Source of the DNA: Todiramphus chloris collaris
Taxonomy: Eukaryota > Chordata > Aves > Coraciiformes > Alcedinidae
Reading direction: 5' to 3'
Length of the DNA stretch: 64,000 bases
Assembly: GCA_025345505.1 (NCBI GenBank)
Contig: JANVCC010000185.1
Coordinates: forward strand, 2,906,500 to 2,970,499
Part shown: positions 32,701 through 47,700 of the stretch, piece by piece
Numbering within the stretch: the first letter of the stretch is position 1
How the letters are laid out: the number at the start of each line of letters is the position of its first letter
Made by a program: the position numbers and the translations under genes
The notes under the pieces: model-generated
Told to the model about the DNA's origin: nothing
Seen by the model: only the letters and a program-made list of their open reading frames with translations
The model's database searches: none

Positions 32701-35700
32701 CATCACTTCAGAGCCAAGAAACAACTTTTATAATTTAAGGCTGTGCATAGCACGTGCCCTCATACAGGACCTAAACCCAGAGACTGGAGGGATTCAAAGC
32801 TTCACATAGATCTTGGAAAAAAGAACCCTCCCCCCCAAAAATACATATATAACATTGTCACTAAGTAGCTGAGCTAAGATATCTAGAAACCAAATTATTT
32901 GCCAATAAATAGAGTTTCAAGTGATCTTAAATACTACTATTTTGAAGGGCCATTTGGGATATCAGACACAACTATGAGGAAATGATTTCAAAGGCACTAA
33001 GGCTCAAAAAACACTAGGCAAGCAATAGTTATTAAACATGCAAAGTAGCTACTTATACCAATACACACCAACGTATCTGGTCTATATAATCGTGTTCAAA
33101 GTTACCCTGAACAACATGTTAAAATAAGAGCTAAAAGTCAAGTGTTCTTCACAGTAAAATTTCACTTTTCAAAGAATATCTTACAATTTGAAGGTGGAAC
33201 AAACTCAGCTAAGTGAAAATCTGTTGAATTTTTTTTTCAGAAACCATTATTAAAACACATATTGAAATAGTTACGACATGCAAAGTCCACACTGTGCTTC
33301 ACACAGTTCTTCTGGAAGCAGAGACTTTCTCCAGTATCTTAACTAAATGAATGTGTTGTGCAGTGACCATTCACTGACACTCAGGCACTGAAGTTACGGT
33401 GGCCTCGCTACTGAAAAACCAAGAGTCAAAACCCCCCTGGTAAGTATTTCACAAGGTGCCTGTGATATCTTGTTTGTTACTCTAACTCTGAGCTATTAAG
33501 AGAAGACCAGAAGCTCATTATGGTTATTAATTCCACGGCTTTTTTTGGCAGGCACTGCATGCATACACATAATAGCTACTTAGCAACGTTTGAACTTTCA
33601 AGAGTAACTCAAATTCCTCCTAGATACAAACATATGGTTCTTTCTAGAACATTCACACTTTTACACTGAAGATAAGGCAAAAGACTAATTCTTTTATTTA
33701 GAAGCAAGGTAAGGTCTTCATGGATTGGGAACTTTTTCCTGGGCCTTTCCTGGGCCAGCAGGTAATCCCTACAGCTGTAAATGGCTTGAAAACCTGAGAG
33801 AACGCATTGAAATCCTAACGGTTTCATCTCTGTCCCACAGATTTTCTGATTTGTGCTTAATTGACCTAGTAAATTATGCCAAAATGTAAGTACAAATGTA
33901 CTATACGTTAGCACAAGCACAGGCTTGTCAAACGAAACACATTTTATGAGGCAGATTGATCAAATTACTGACTTGTGCAGTTGAACCCCCCTACCACGAG
34001 TAATTTACACCGCAGGGTTGGTAGGTTCTGCAGTGAAAGGTGCTTTGCTCGCTGTCCTATTCCAGTAGTGCACAACAGACACTTCGGTGGCACAAACCCT
34101 CCCTACATCCATTGTTGCTTAGAAAAAAGAATCCTCAACAAAACCTATTTAAAACTACCAGAGTACTTGCCTGTTTTGTATACAGGAAATGCACGAAGCC
34201 TGTCATAAACACCTTTATTTAGAACAACACTATATTCTTCAACATGTCAGGGAAAAAAAGTCTTTAAAGCCAAAAAGAAATCATAAAAAGCAAACAATCT
34301 CTACTCAGACATTCAATATCTGTGATTGAATAGGCCTGTATAAATAAAAGCTACGAGATTAAAGCAGATTAAATTACAGTATTAAAAGAAAGGCTGAAAA
34401 ATAATTTTGGGAAGTTGAAACGAATTTCAGGCAAAACAGTTTTACCATGAATACTAAAATATATACTTAGAGAAAAGCCAACAACAACAGCAGAGAACAA
34501 AAGTAACAAGTAGCAAATAACCTCTTCGTGAAGGAAAAGAGATTCATGCACAAATGTAATTATAGCTGTTCTGCCGCGTAACACCGTGCTCTTGGAAACT
34601 CATTTTGTGGGGAAGTCTTTCAAATTCAGCAGCAGATTAAAAAGAATCCAGATGATTTTTTTCCATAAAATCCACAAGCCTGTCTTATTCACACCAACAG
34701 ATCCTATTACCTAAAAACACATTCCATATAATTACGTGTGCTCAGGACTAGATTTCTACAGCGATTTTCTAGCGCCTCGAACGTGAGCAGCTCTGTTCAG
34801 AGTTCCTCTGGATTCCCTTATGCTGATCCCACTGCAGGTTCAAATTACACCCCTGAACATTAAAATGTGTCATATATAAATCAGGGAGAACGTTACATCA
34901 AGAAAGCCACAGCAACTTCACACTGACTGCCAGCCTCTGCAAGGAGAGGAAACTATCAAGAAAAATACAGCTGCTTCAAAAAGAAAACAAACAATTGCAA
35001 AATGGCTCATTTTGTTTGTTTTTCTTTTATCAGCCCAGAGATGAATCTTCTATTAACATCTGCCATGTATCATCGTGTAATCCTCCTTTTCTCTTTCCTC
35101 CCAAACTACTGCAATTCAGGGTAACCCTAATCTTTAAAGTGGACAAGAACCATAAAACCCTACCTGTGGTGGGAAGGATTAGGGAGTACATCATGCTTTT
35201 TAGTAGATGGGATTTAAACAAGCAATAAGGAGAGGAAAACCTCCCAAGACATAATCCGACAGTCTCAGACTGACCCAATTCTTTCGCTATAAGAAGTGAT
35301 CATCACATATCTGTCCCCATTTAAATTGATGGTTAAGTGTGCCAAAGAGTTTTCAGGTCCTGCAGTGTATTTTTAACTTCAGGCTGACTGGAGCTCACAC
35401 AGAAAACATGGGAGCGATTTAAGATGCAATTTTGTATAGGTAAAATATTAAGAACATTTTTAATTGAACACTTTTAGCAAGTGGGACAAGCGAGGAAATT
35501 TAATTTATGCAAGATCCTGCTGACCAGCTAATACATCATCCGGGACAAGAGCCCCTAAGCAAACTGGGCAGATCACAGTACTAAATTAAAGGGATCTAAC
35601 CTCCTGTCCCAGGGATAACAAACAAAACAAAGAGAGAAACAAAAATCAACCACGGGATGATTAGCTATCCAGAAAAAAACCTGTTCAGCAGGAGATTCAA

Positions 35701-38700
35701 TATTGTGCATTGAGAGATTGTCGCTGTGACTGCAAGTCATGCTGGGCAAATGTATGCATCCATAATTGGACATTAAAAAAGAATTACTTTTACCTTTAAC
35801 ATACAATCAGCAACTGGCAAACGGAAAGTTCCTGAGCTTGATGATCTAGTAACAGTCCATCTAGCATCCTTTTAGTCATTGGAAAAGACTTTAGAAAAGC
35901 TTTACGTGAGAACCAAATAGAACTATAACCAAACAAAGCACTGTCCTGGCAAGAATAAAAACATATGAAGGCCAATATTGTAGCATTAGTAATTCTATTT
36001 CTGTTGTGTGAGGAAAACGGATTATACAGCCAGCACATTTCTTAAACAGGAATCATTACCCGAATATTAACACCCTGCTTCACAAGATGCTGCAAGCCTA
36101 AAAATCAGCAATTTTACAGGGTGCTTGCAGGGTATCACTGCAGAGATCAACGGGCACTAGGCACATTCAACTGAACAAACCCCTCCCAAACCGTGGTAAC
36201 GTGCAGTGTTTAGGAAATAACATTACAGAAGGATTGGCTAATGGTTGTACTTCTGTAGCTACTGAAGAGTATGGTTAAATCTCATGCCTCTCTAATTAAA
36301 TTGGCAGTGCAACCTCAGGTAACCTGAACCATCTTCATCCCTCTTCAGGTAATTCAAAATGGCTTTGTTTGAAATTCTCTCTTTTTCTGCTTTATTGCTC
36401 ACATGCTTTATTCAGCCCGTTTTTATGCTGTCAGACTTTCTCTGCAAGCCCTCCCGCTGCAGGAAAGCTACGCCCTGACCTCTGCTGGTACAAACCTGAA
36501 AGCTAAGCCCAGACAGCCACTGTCCTCCACCAACGTATAGGCTGAGTATTTACACACAAAGATTGGCTCTAATCCATTACTTTTTCTATTGCATAGCAAA
36601 ACTGCTGCACAGATTTGTCTCGGCCTTAGAGAGTTTCAGATAACTGCTGCTTACCTGTATTTAGCAAAGCTTTTGGTCGCAGTGCAGCTTGAACTGTTAG
36701 GGTATGAAACAGCTTCCAAAGGGAACACGTATAACCTCTCAGCTCCGGTCTGCTGCCCTGACATCCAACCCACTGAACCTTCTTAGCGAGAAATATCCCT
36801 GAAATCTGGAGGAAAATAAAAAGAAACAAAAGTATTTAAGACATAACAGTCACAGCTGAGCCTACCTTGAAACTGAGGTGATCCAAGGATCAAGAATAGG
36901 AAATGACTCTGCACTTGTGGCTAATGAACTCATGCGTAAGGCAAACAAGTTTTAAACGTTGAACACTCAAACTCAAAAGGCTCTGATGAACCATTATAAC
37001 ACTCATCCCTCTTGAAAGCATATTACATGACATACAGCATGCAGTCACTGGTGTCAAGCCCACATGACATACGTCTCATTAGTCTGACAGAATACATTAA
37101 GTAGCTTAACTTGCAAACTTTCTTCTAAGCACTGATGAACACAACACAAAAATACTGCTGTGAACCCTGACAGAGTTGCCCAGGGCACATTAACAATTCG
37201 TCCTACTCAGCCAGATCCACCTGACTTACAGTGGTGATGTTTGAACAGGCTAAGATGGAGAATTAATTATTATTTCTTCTTAAAACAAAACCACTACTTA
37301 ATGTTTACCCCTAAAATGCAGTTCAATACTCTTGTTTCTGAGACTTCTCTGCTTCCTAAAACACTCGGGAGGTTTCCAAATTGCAGAGAGCAATCCCATT
37401 TCACAGGGAGAAAGACTCATTTCTTCTCTACAAAGCTCCATCACAGGGCTTTGCATTACCACAGGGAGACGGGATTCCCAGCAAGGCTTTTCCTGTGCCA
37501 GGAAACTCAGGGGTATTTGGGGAAACTCTTCAGCAATAGCGCCCATTTCAGTGGGTAAGTTTCCCAACAATTAAAGTCCAACCTTCGAGAGCATCCTGCT
37601 GATAGCAGACATAGCAAGCAAAGGGAACTCAATAGTATCTGCTGGGAATCTTCCATCATTTGCAGATGACTTTAGGGAACACGGGTACTTTAGCGATCGC
37701 TTGCTGGTGAGAAAAGCAAGACAGGACTCCCTGTTTCCATTCTCTCATTTCTATTCCTTCATGTGGATTTTTTGGGTTTTTTTTTTTTCTGGTAATGCTT
37801 TCACTTTATTTTCATTTTAACCTTCTTATAACTCCATTATGACCGAGGGACCATCAGTAAGTGATGTCTTAGATTTATATCGAATCTTATCCTTTCCTAA
37901 TGCTGTATTTTATGCTGGAAACTAGAAACAGCTTACCCGCATTTTGTTGTTGACCAGATCTAGGATAGCATCATAAGGGATTTTGTCTAATGGAAGGCTC
38001 ACCAGCCACTCTTGCAAGGTCTCTAACAACTTCACCACGGGCTGACGGCCAGGAAACAGCTGACAAGGGGAAAACAAACAAAAAACCCAATCATATTTAA
38101 AGCACAAATCTCATTAGCAGCAAGACATCTAAATGTGGTTTTCCTCTCTTTAAAATGCTTCCAATTTTCTTTTCTCAGCAAATCAATTACTTGTTCTGTT
38201 TTCAGTAAAAAGCCATCTCACACTAACTTTTGCTTACAAAATTTAACAAGTTTACAGGCACAAAACCAGTAAAATGAAGCTGCTCAGTAGCAGGCAGAAA
38301 TGCTACAGAACCACCTCTGATAGGTTACATCAAGTATTACATTAAGGTAATTAGTTCAGTGCATAGCTTAGAACACAGCACAAGACCTAAGTGAGTCAGA
38401 GATGCTGGAATCCTCTCACCCTTAGAAGAATAATCACAAAAATTAGTTTTTATAAAACTTCTATCCAGATTTGTGCAAATGTAGAGGTTGGTTATCTAGA
38501 AGAGCACTTGCCTCTTATTTACGTAACAGGGGTTTCCAAAGTGGTTTGGAAATAGGGATTTCCTGGAAATAATGATTTCCTGAGCTCAGAACTTAAAGAA
38601 GTCGCAGTCTGGCAGATGAGTGTGAGGAACTGTGAGATCAGTGGTAATGCCACTATTTTACACTAGAAAGGGTATTTTGTTTTAACGATGGTTGTAATTA

Positions 38701-41700
38701 CTACAGAATTAAGCAGAGTATGCAGTCCATCCTCTAAGTGCCCTTCCAGAGGGAGCAGTATTTCAACAGATGGGGAAATAAAGTCTCCATATCTGCTACA
38801 TTAAACACATAAGGCTATTTATGTCAGAACATGCTATACAATATGCGAGTCGTTCTGCAGCCGTTGGCAAGCAATTAATATCATCTCCCATTCCCAGACC
38901 ACTTACCTGATGCCACGCAAGTCCAGCGGGCAGGAACTCTCCTTTTGATAATTATCTCTGTGGTATTGAACACAAGGGACCCTGTACATCATTTGGGTTC
39001 AAAGACCACTCTCAAATGTCATGAAAAAAAAAAACAAACCAGTGTACCTCTGACCTACTGACAGCACATTGTGAGTACATTTAATTCTGTAGGACCCCCA
39101 GAACATCATGTGTTATTATCTAAAAGACAACAGGTAGGTGTTGCTCTCCAGGATTCCTCAAACAATGGACTTCTGCACCGGCTGGCAAGAGCCCCAATGC
39201 TACAATGAAAATTCCCCAAGTAGGGAAGCAGACTCCTCCACGACTTTGGATTTAGCATCACCATATACAGGAGGAGAGTATAAAAGGTTTCCCAAGGGAA
39301 AGACCAAGGAATCCCCAGCGAGAGCTGCGAGGGAAGCGTCCCTTCCCCAGCAGAGGAAGGCAAAGCTGAGCAGTCTCCTCCTGCAAGGGCAGCCTGGAGA
39401 GGAGCGCGCTCCCCGTTTCGGCGCTAATAGCCAGGGAAGCAAATGACACCCGCTGGCCAGGAGCCATCAGGAAGAGCAGAGGCTGTTTGAGGGATAATAT
39501 GATGGAAAGATTACCACCACACTTTCTTAAAGAAATGAGGCCAGCTAGAGATTTCTGACCTCTGATGGCTGCAGGGGGAGGGGAGCAAGAAATTGTCTGA
39601 TTGTCAGATAAATACAGATATTTGGAAATAGTTCATATAGGCCTTATTATTCCCTTCAATTGCTATTGATTCACTTGAAAACAAAGCCTTGGCTGCTCAG
39701 TAAGTAAACGTAGAGAGACACTGGTCATTTCAGTAGTCTGACATTATAAATTATTTCAATTTGTTTTCAAGTCATATCACATTATATTACATATATTGTT
39801 CCTTCACTCAAATGTAATATATGTGTCTTTGTTTTTTAAATACTCAATCATACTCAATACCTCAATTACTTTGAAATACTCAATTAATTACATTCAATAC
39901 CTCAATGATATTAAAAATTTAGACAGAGGTTACTAGTATCTCTAAATAGAAGACTATTTGTCAAGTGTGTGTAATGAAACCCAGAAGTCAAGAAAGAAAA
40001 AACAAAGGTTGTTTTAATCCCACTCAGTTACAGTAGCTACTTATCCGGAAAATCTGATAAATGGACTATATTTTATAGTATTTGTTCAATATGCTGCAGA
40101 CTACTTAAGCTTTATTTAATTTTGAACCCTCTAAGATGAAATTAAAATGCATTTCAACCCTGTAAGTATGTCAGAAAGGCATAAAACAACTCAAAAATAT
40201 CACAGTTAAAGAAACACACAAAACTATTTTTTAAGCTAGCGAGGAAGCATATATTTAAACACTCTGAAAGACACTCTGAGAGACTCATGTCACATAATAA
40301 ATTTTATGTTAGAGTCACTTTATTCTTACAAATAATCAAAGACTAGAAGTGTATACCTTGGCAGAGATGGTAACAAAATCCTTGAAGGTCTTTAGTTCAG
40401 CTCCCTCAAGTGTCTTATGCGTGGCAAGCTCTACCCTGAGCAGGTAATGCAATCCCGACTCAAGGTCAGCCATGTACAGCTTGGATCTGAAACACACATA
40501 TATAAAGGTATAAAGTGGCAGGTCTCTTTCGCTCATTTTCTCACCAGTCATGAAGGTAAAATTGATATATAGGAGGTGTCATTAAAACCTCCACACTCGC
40601 CACTCTGCAGTGATTGCGGCATCTCCTCCACCAGCACGGGAAGACACAGCAGTTACCTCTGGTGCTCAGTATGGAGAGTGTCAAGTTCAATGAGTTTCAC
40701 CATACTCTTCTAAAGAGTAATTCTGTGTCATTTTGTTCAGGGTTTAGACAAATGAAGCGCAACCACACACCAGATTTTCCTTTGTATTTGTCTCCCAGCC
40801 AGCTTTGCCTTGTAATGAAATTATAACCCTGACGTTGTCAGCAAGGAAACAACTGGTGGAAAGAAATTACAGCTTCTTTGCAGGACTGACCACAAGAGAA
40901 AAATGACACGCTATGAACAGAGGGAGATGTTTGTTGAACAGAAGTAGATCACACGCAGAGCAGGAGTGCCAACAAGACTGAAAAAGGTCAGTGTTGGAAA
41001 GGACTGAATCTAGAAATCCTCACCCAAATGCAGTCATTTTACTGAGGGTTCTGTGTGCAAGTTTAACAGACAGTTCTAATCACACCAGCTCTCAAAGTCA
41101 GAATGAGGTACCTTAGGAAAGGTACAAGTAAAACACATAAAACCAATCCAAGATTTTAAGAGTTCCTTTTCACAACCAAATACCTGCCTAACAACAAAAA
41201 AACATTTTGCAAAGTACAGCTGTATCAAGTAAATCGCCCTACCCCGCAATGCTTCCAGAGTACCAGCTCTAGACAGCACAATACAGAGCACTGGAACTGA
41301 ATAAACACAAGTTCACATAATAGAGTGAACACTTGTAAGAGTTCAGCAGCACTATTATTTCTAAAACCAAATAGAATTTAAAGAAAAAACACAAACAAAC
41401 CAAAATTCAAGAAACTGTCTGGGCCCAGCTCCTAAATAACACACAAGAAATAACATATTAAAATACAGAATAATCTATATTCTTAACACCTCAAACTACA
41501 GACTTATTCTGAATTTATCTCCTTAATTAATAACATACTCACTGAGATCTTAATAAACAGCAAAATTCTGCTTCACGTTTCTTAAATAAAGAGAAATCCA
41601 TATGAATGCAGGAGGTTCTCCCAAGGGGTCCTATTTAGAAGGCACATGGACTGGAGATTCCTACCAACAAGATTTTGTCTTGCTGGAGAGCAGCTCGATT

Positions 41701-44700
41701 TAATTGTTTTGATAACAGAATGTTTCATCTGAAGTATTTTATAATAGTCATAGAAGGAAGCTGACACTAACAGTGGCTACGAAAGAAAAGCAAGTACAAA
41801 ATGAAAGCACTCAGCCCTACATCTTTTCCATCTAAAGATGTTGAGGGATTATCTCTCTGCAAAGCCTTTGCATCCTTCTCTCAAACAGACAAAGAGAGAA
41901 AGAGGGTGAAGATAAACCGTACTGGATTTGGCATGAGAAACATGTTTTTACAGTGACTTTATTATTTTCTATTATACTTGCATTTGACAAGCCCTTTTTA
42001 GCGGGCATCGCTTCACTGCTACACACACAGAGGATTCCCCTTTTCTACAGAAATGATACCTCTTGTTATTTTACTATTTATTTCTTCAGGAACACCGATT
42101 ACTTGAAGCTTTCCAAGATTTCAAATCAGGAATCTATACACTTCAGGTAACGGGTGATAAACCCTTGGTATTTTTAAGTCAATTGAGTATTTAACAATAC
42201 TTTTTGCGACAAACATTCATTCCACAGCAGTGCAGATGCCTGCTGCTAAAAACAAACTACTGGCAGCTCTCAATAATTTCACCTCTGAACTGTCTGAAAT
42301 ACCACTCACAATTGTAAAGAACTTGTAACCTTGATGCCAGAATTGATCTAACAAGCGTTACCTGAATAGGCTGAGAAATGGATGAAGTTGTATCAAGAGC
42401 TGAAAGCTTTGCTCTCAGCTTTGCTGCCATAATCTCTCCAGCATTAAGCATGAACATCTTTAATTTTACGCAGCAGAAGAATGTGGATCATGTAGTAGTG
42501 AGCAACCTATGCAACTCAAGGTGCATCATCTCGGGTGAAAGGAAGTACAATTTTGTACTGCGCTTGAATTTTGCAACCAGAGCATAACACACAGCAAGGA
42601 AAAACTGCAAGCAAATTTTAATAACCAAGCATGGATCTGAAAACGAAAGGTATCACTTACTTATCAAACTCTTTCCACACCTTGATTTCTGGACTCTCCT
42701 CTTTGTTTTCTTGAACAGGTAGCTGGAGTGGCAAAAGAAGTTTTTTTCTTACACCTGGCAGTGACTTTAAATACGAAGAAAAGAAAGACCGCAGAGGCTT
42801 CAAACTGCATATAAACGGACAAAGCAAAGATTACTTTTAACCTCAGACTAAGTGAATATCCAAAGCAAATTAGTGTATTTATAAAATAAGATATTCACTT
42901 TATTTTATGGTTTGCAGTCCTAGGGCAACTTGTTACGTTTTAATACAAAGTGAAATGAAACAGTGTTCAGTTTAGGAATAGCCACAACATTCGTTTGTTT
43001 TGGTGACTTGAAATTCCATTCAAAATAAAAACACGTGTTCATCACAACATCCGTTCACCTGACACAGGCAATGTTCACACGGAACGAGTTTTTTGACTTT
43101 GAAGCAAGTTTTAAGAACTTTGATGCTTCATTAATTCTTTTTCCACTTCCATTTTGAAGTGATTTCCTTTCAGAAATACCACAGGTTAAAGCTCTAAACA
43201 GGCAAAGTAGTATTAGGCCTCTTCTTAATAACAGCAGTAACACACAACTTCCGGGATAAGCCTGTTTTCAGTGAGTCACATCTGAATAGGGCTTCTCCCA
43301 GAGAGATTCAGGATGCCTGGAAAGTGGCTGACAGGTCAAAAAGCACCAGAGTCAAGACTGAGCAAATTGGATCTCATGCTGATGAGGACTGTGGTAGAAA
43401 AAAAAGGAAATGTAAAAAACTGCTTACATGCCAGGACACAATGTTGGGTTAGATATATGCAAATGGTTAGAGAAAAACTTGCTTTGTATGAAAGGAAGCT
43501 ATGGAAACTTTTTATGCCTTAAGTGAACCTCCCCCTGCTCCTCAGGCAGGTAACTACTTACATGCTAATTAATCCATGGGACCCATTGGGATACATCAGA
43601 TAGCACGAGGGGACTGAGGTAATACCAAGTTTCTCAAGAAAAGGCTTATCAAAATTCAGCGCCCTCTTTACAACAATGTTTTCATACTGGATCAAGTCTA
43701 AGATAACCTGGGTAATGGAAAGATGACATGAATTATACATTGCTCGAGGAATATCCAATCTTGTAGGACAAGACACATAAATAGGTGAAGTGCACCATCC
43801 TTTAAGGGTATCATTAAGCTGTTCACTGAGGAAGTACATCTATGAGCATTCTGTGGGCACTAACAATTTCAGTTAAAGAAGATTTACTCTTCTCTGGAAA
43901 TTACTACTCCCATCTTCAATTTTTTTTCTTGGTCTATGCTGATCTTTTCCATTTGAAGCCTAACATCTAAAGAAAACATGAGAATGAATGACAAAATGTC
44001 CTCATAAACCTCAAAATAGCCCGGAGGATATTCCACAGGCACCAACAGGTTTATGAGAGACCGTTCCTTCCATCAGTGATAAACACATGGCCTGCCTGCC
44101 TTCAGCTGTTGACTTCTGCTACGTTTGTCCATACTGTCTTACACACTGTCATCATGAAAATGATGATCTTTTCTATTCCACTGAACTTTTCTATAAAGCT
44201 AAAATACTACATAACATTAGCAAATACTTTTACATCTAAAAGCAGACTCCACTTTCTGTTAATAAGACAACACACAATCTTTCTGTACAACAGCAGGTAA
44301 TAAAATTAAGAGGAGCATGATAAAAAGCTGAAGAACTTCCTAACCATGGCAGTTGTTCTCTTCAGTAATGCCCACTTGCATCAACATAGCAGCTTCCAGA
44401 AAACAAATGTCTGGAAGCAGTCTGCTTCTCAAAGTGCTTCTCGCTTTTGGCAGCACGCTCTCCTCCACTTATGCAACTGGGCCATCTCAGAATCAAATCT
44501 AATTAGAAACATTTCAGACATTGGATGTTTCTACACAGATTATGCCTAGATAATTATGCAATTTATTTTCTTTACTTGTCCTAGATCTTGGCAGGAAGAG
44601 AAAAGTAACAGGTGCCTAAGCTAACAGCAGGCTCGTTAGGTGGTGAAATGATGCCAAATCAAATATTATTTTATTAGGGGGGTGGGGGAAGCAAAAATCC

Positions 44701-47700
44701 AAATACTTCCACTTCCTCAGTGCCTCAAAGCTGTGGCAATAAATTTACACTATCATCTTAATCTAGAATGTAATTTTCTAAGATCTATATGTGAAGAAAG
44801 AGAACCAGAGAAATTAGATTATTATTAACAGTTGAAATCACAAAGGCTGCCCAGAAGAATGAATATTATAAATCGTTCCCTAGCAGCAAGAAAACAGTAA
44901 CATAATCCAACAATTTTTGTTGATCTTCCAACACTTGGAAGAAAAAAAAAAAAAAAAAAAAAGAGTTGTACTAACTATGAAATTATCAATTAGTCTTGCA
45001 CTAAACCAGGACTGAAAGATGCTAACGTGACAGCCCGTTCAGCTGTGTGCAAATTCCTCTGCATGCCAAAATACAGCAGCCCTAGATAACCCTTTGACTT
45101 TTTGACACCGCACATACATGAGCTGCCCTTTAAGACTCTTTAATGCAGTCTTAAACCAGAAATTTTGTTGCTTGGCTAAATAATATAAAATCCAGCTGTG
45201 TTATGGTAACAGTCATTCATCCCCATTATGTCATTAAGTCCCACATTACCTCTCGGCCAACATAGGAGCTATTGCTTTCAAACACAACGGCAGTGTAATG
45301 ACCGCTGTTCTTGTCAAGAAGAGAAGCAACATCGCTGGACCTTTAAGAAAAGAGAAGCTGTTTAGTCCAGGTAGAATGCAATACACCCACTGTTATTGAG
45401 GGAACCTTCTACAATCTTGTAGCAGAACCACAAAATATGACGTACGAAAAAATACTTCATCTCTAAAAGGAACTTCTACATTTCATTTAATTCACGCAGT
45501 GAGCAGACACCAGCTGTACTTTAACCACGGAACTTACGAAACTGGATCCAAGGGTGGGCAAGCAGGTGGCCTCAGCTCCTGGGAATGGTTCTGCAAGAAG
45601 TCAACCATCATCTGACGAACTGTTTGCAGCTCTCGATCTGCTCCTGCTGAGGACAGTTTAAAAAAAAAAAAATACAAGACTTCAGAAAAACAGGAGAAAA
45701 TACTCGCGTGCAGGTTTTCAGACATCCTCATGCCTTTCTGTGTCAGTTTTTTGGTTCAAATTTGGACTTAAAACCAGAATACTATTTGGCTGAAAGAGAG
45801 GGATGAAGGATGTAGTCACAGGATTTCATTTCAATGTTGAGATGAGTTCATATTTAGAAGCTGTCATCCCAAACCAAAATTAGCCTCAAGACTTTTCCAA
45901 ATCTAACCATCTGCCTGCCTGGCTGATTTTCCCTTCAAACAATGCTTCATTCTCAGTCTGTGCTCCTTTTCACAATAGCTGGTGTGGGTGACTTCAGTAG
46001 CTTTTTTGCAAGGAGGATATTCAGCAAGTATGACAAACTGCAGAGGTGCAGCATCCTCACCAAATGGGCTGGGTGAGGTGACAAAGCCCCATAACAATAC
46101 GAGGAAATGACTGAAATAGCTGATGTTTTATTTGCTTTAAAAGAAACAAATTAAAAAGCAGAAACTCACAAATGCCAAAAAGTAACACGTACAACTAAAA
46201 TCTACTTCTGCATGAAGGGTTAAAGGTGCAGGTGGTCTCTTCTGACCTCTGGCCTTTTAAATGTTAATCCATTGAAAAAGACAACATCACTTTTGTCGAC
46301 AGACAAACCACCACAAGCTGTGATCGGTCAGACACCCGGGATAAGCCTGTTTTCAGTGAGTCACATCTGAATAGGGCTTCTCCCAGAGAGATTCAGGATG
46401 CCTGGAAAGTGGCTGACAGGTCAAAAAGCACCAGAGTCAAGACTGAGCAAATTGGATCTCATGCTGATGAGGACTGTGGTAGAAAAAAAACGGAAATGTA
46501 AAAAATTGCCTGGCTATTTGTGAAAATTTAGACCTACATTTCAAAACAACGAGGAATGTGAGCCCTCAGTTACTGAACAAATGTTTTGCCTGCCTAAAAT
46601 TCTACCTGACATTCCACTTTCATACAGCATTTGTAATATCTTATCTTAAAAAGCTATTTGGTGTCCATCACATCTCTAGCTAAGCTAACTGACAAGCAAA
46701 GGAATTATGCTTATTGTGTGGCACGTTCGTGGCTGACAGGAGGGCTGCTTTGGGGATTTCTTGCAGTAGGATGTTCTTACCTTTGTAATTTTCTCCAGTA
46801 GTAAACTGTTTTGTAAATGCTTTGAAATACTGTGTGGGAGAAAAAAAAAAAGTATTATTGCTTTGAAAATAACTCTCTGTATAAAATGAAAACTCAGTTT
46901 AGAAGCAAAAATGTCTCTGAGTTTTTAATTCTTACAGCTCTAATTAGAAAATAGTTTTATCTATCTGTTTGGAAGACAGCTTTCCCTCTTAGGCTACGAG
47001 TTCCAAAGACCTGCTTCTCAGCTACACAAGGGTAGCTCACAGGTACCTCTCACAACTGTGATATGCAATAAAGCCAGCTTCTGGAGGGGAAATACCACAG
47101 TGCATAACTCGACACTCTGTATTGATCCATGACTGCAAACAGTGACCCAAACACAAATTAACTGATTACCAAACCAGCATTACCAACTGTGTGTATGCTT
47201 AGAACACTATTTGTATTTTCTCAACTCCCTCCAGTGGTTAAACAGGATATATAATGGAGCTTGACTGCCTTCTGCTATAAACAATAAAAGAGAAAATGTT
47301 TAGGGTCCAATAGAGTGTATTCCAATCTACACCCAAAACTTTAAAGATAAATAAAAGAAAGAATATTGTTCTTTTTATCAGAGTGGAACAACACAAACTG
47401 TACAGTGAAATGTCTGCTGTTACCCTCTCCTGTCATAACAAACAGTTTATTCAATCCTCTCCATCCATCACATTCTGTTTACACTTACAGTTAATAAAGT
47501 GATTCTATGGATTCACAAAGACAGCAAAGTTAAAAATTGCACTTCAACCTGACGATGCAGAATGGTAGATACTGCTGGCAAACACAAGATCCCTTTTAAA
47601 AGCCAGTTTAAACAAATTATTGAATTAATCAGAAAAATAGTGATGGATCCATCAAGAATAATTTTTTAATTGAGCTCTGATCATGAAAGCAGCTGATTTC

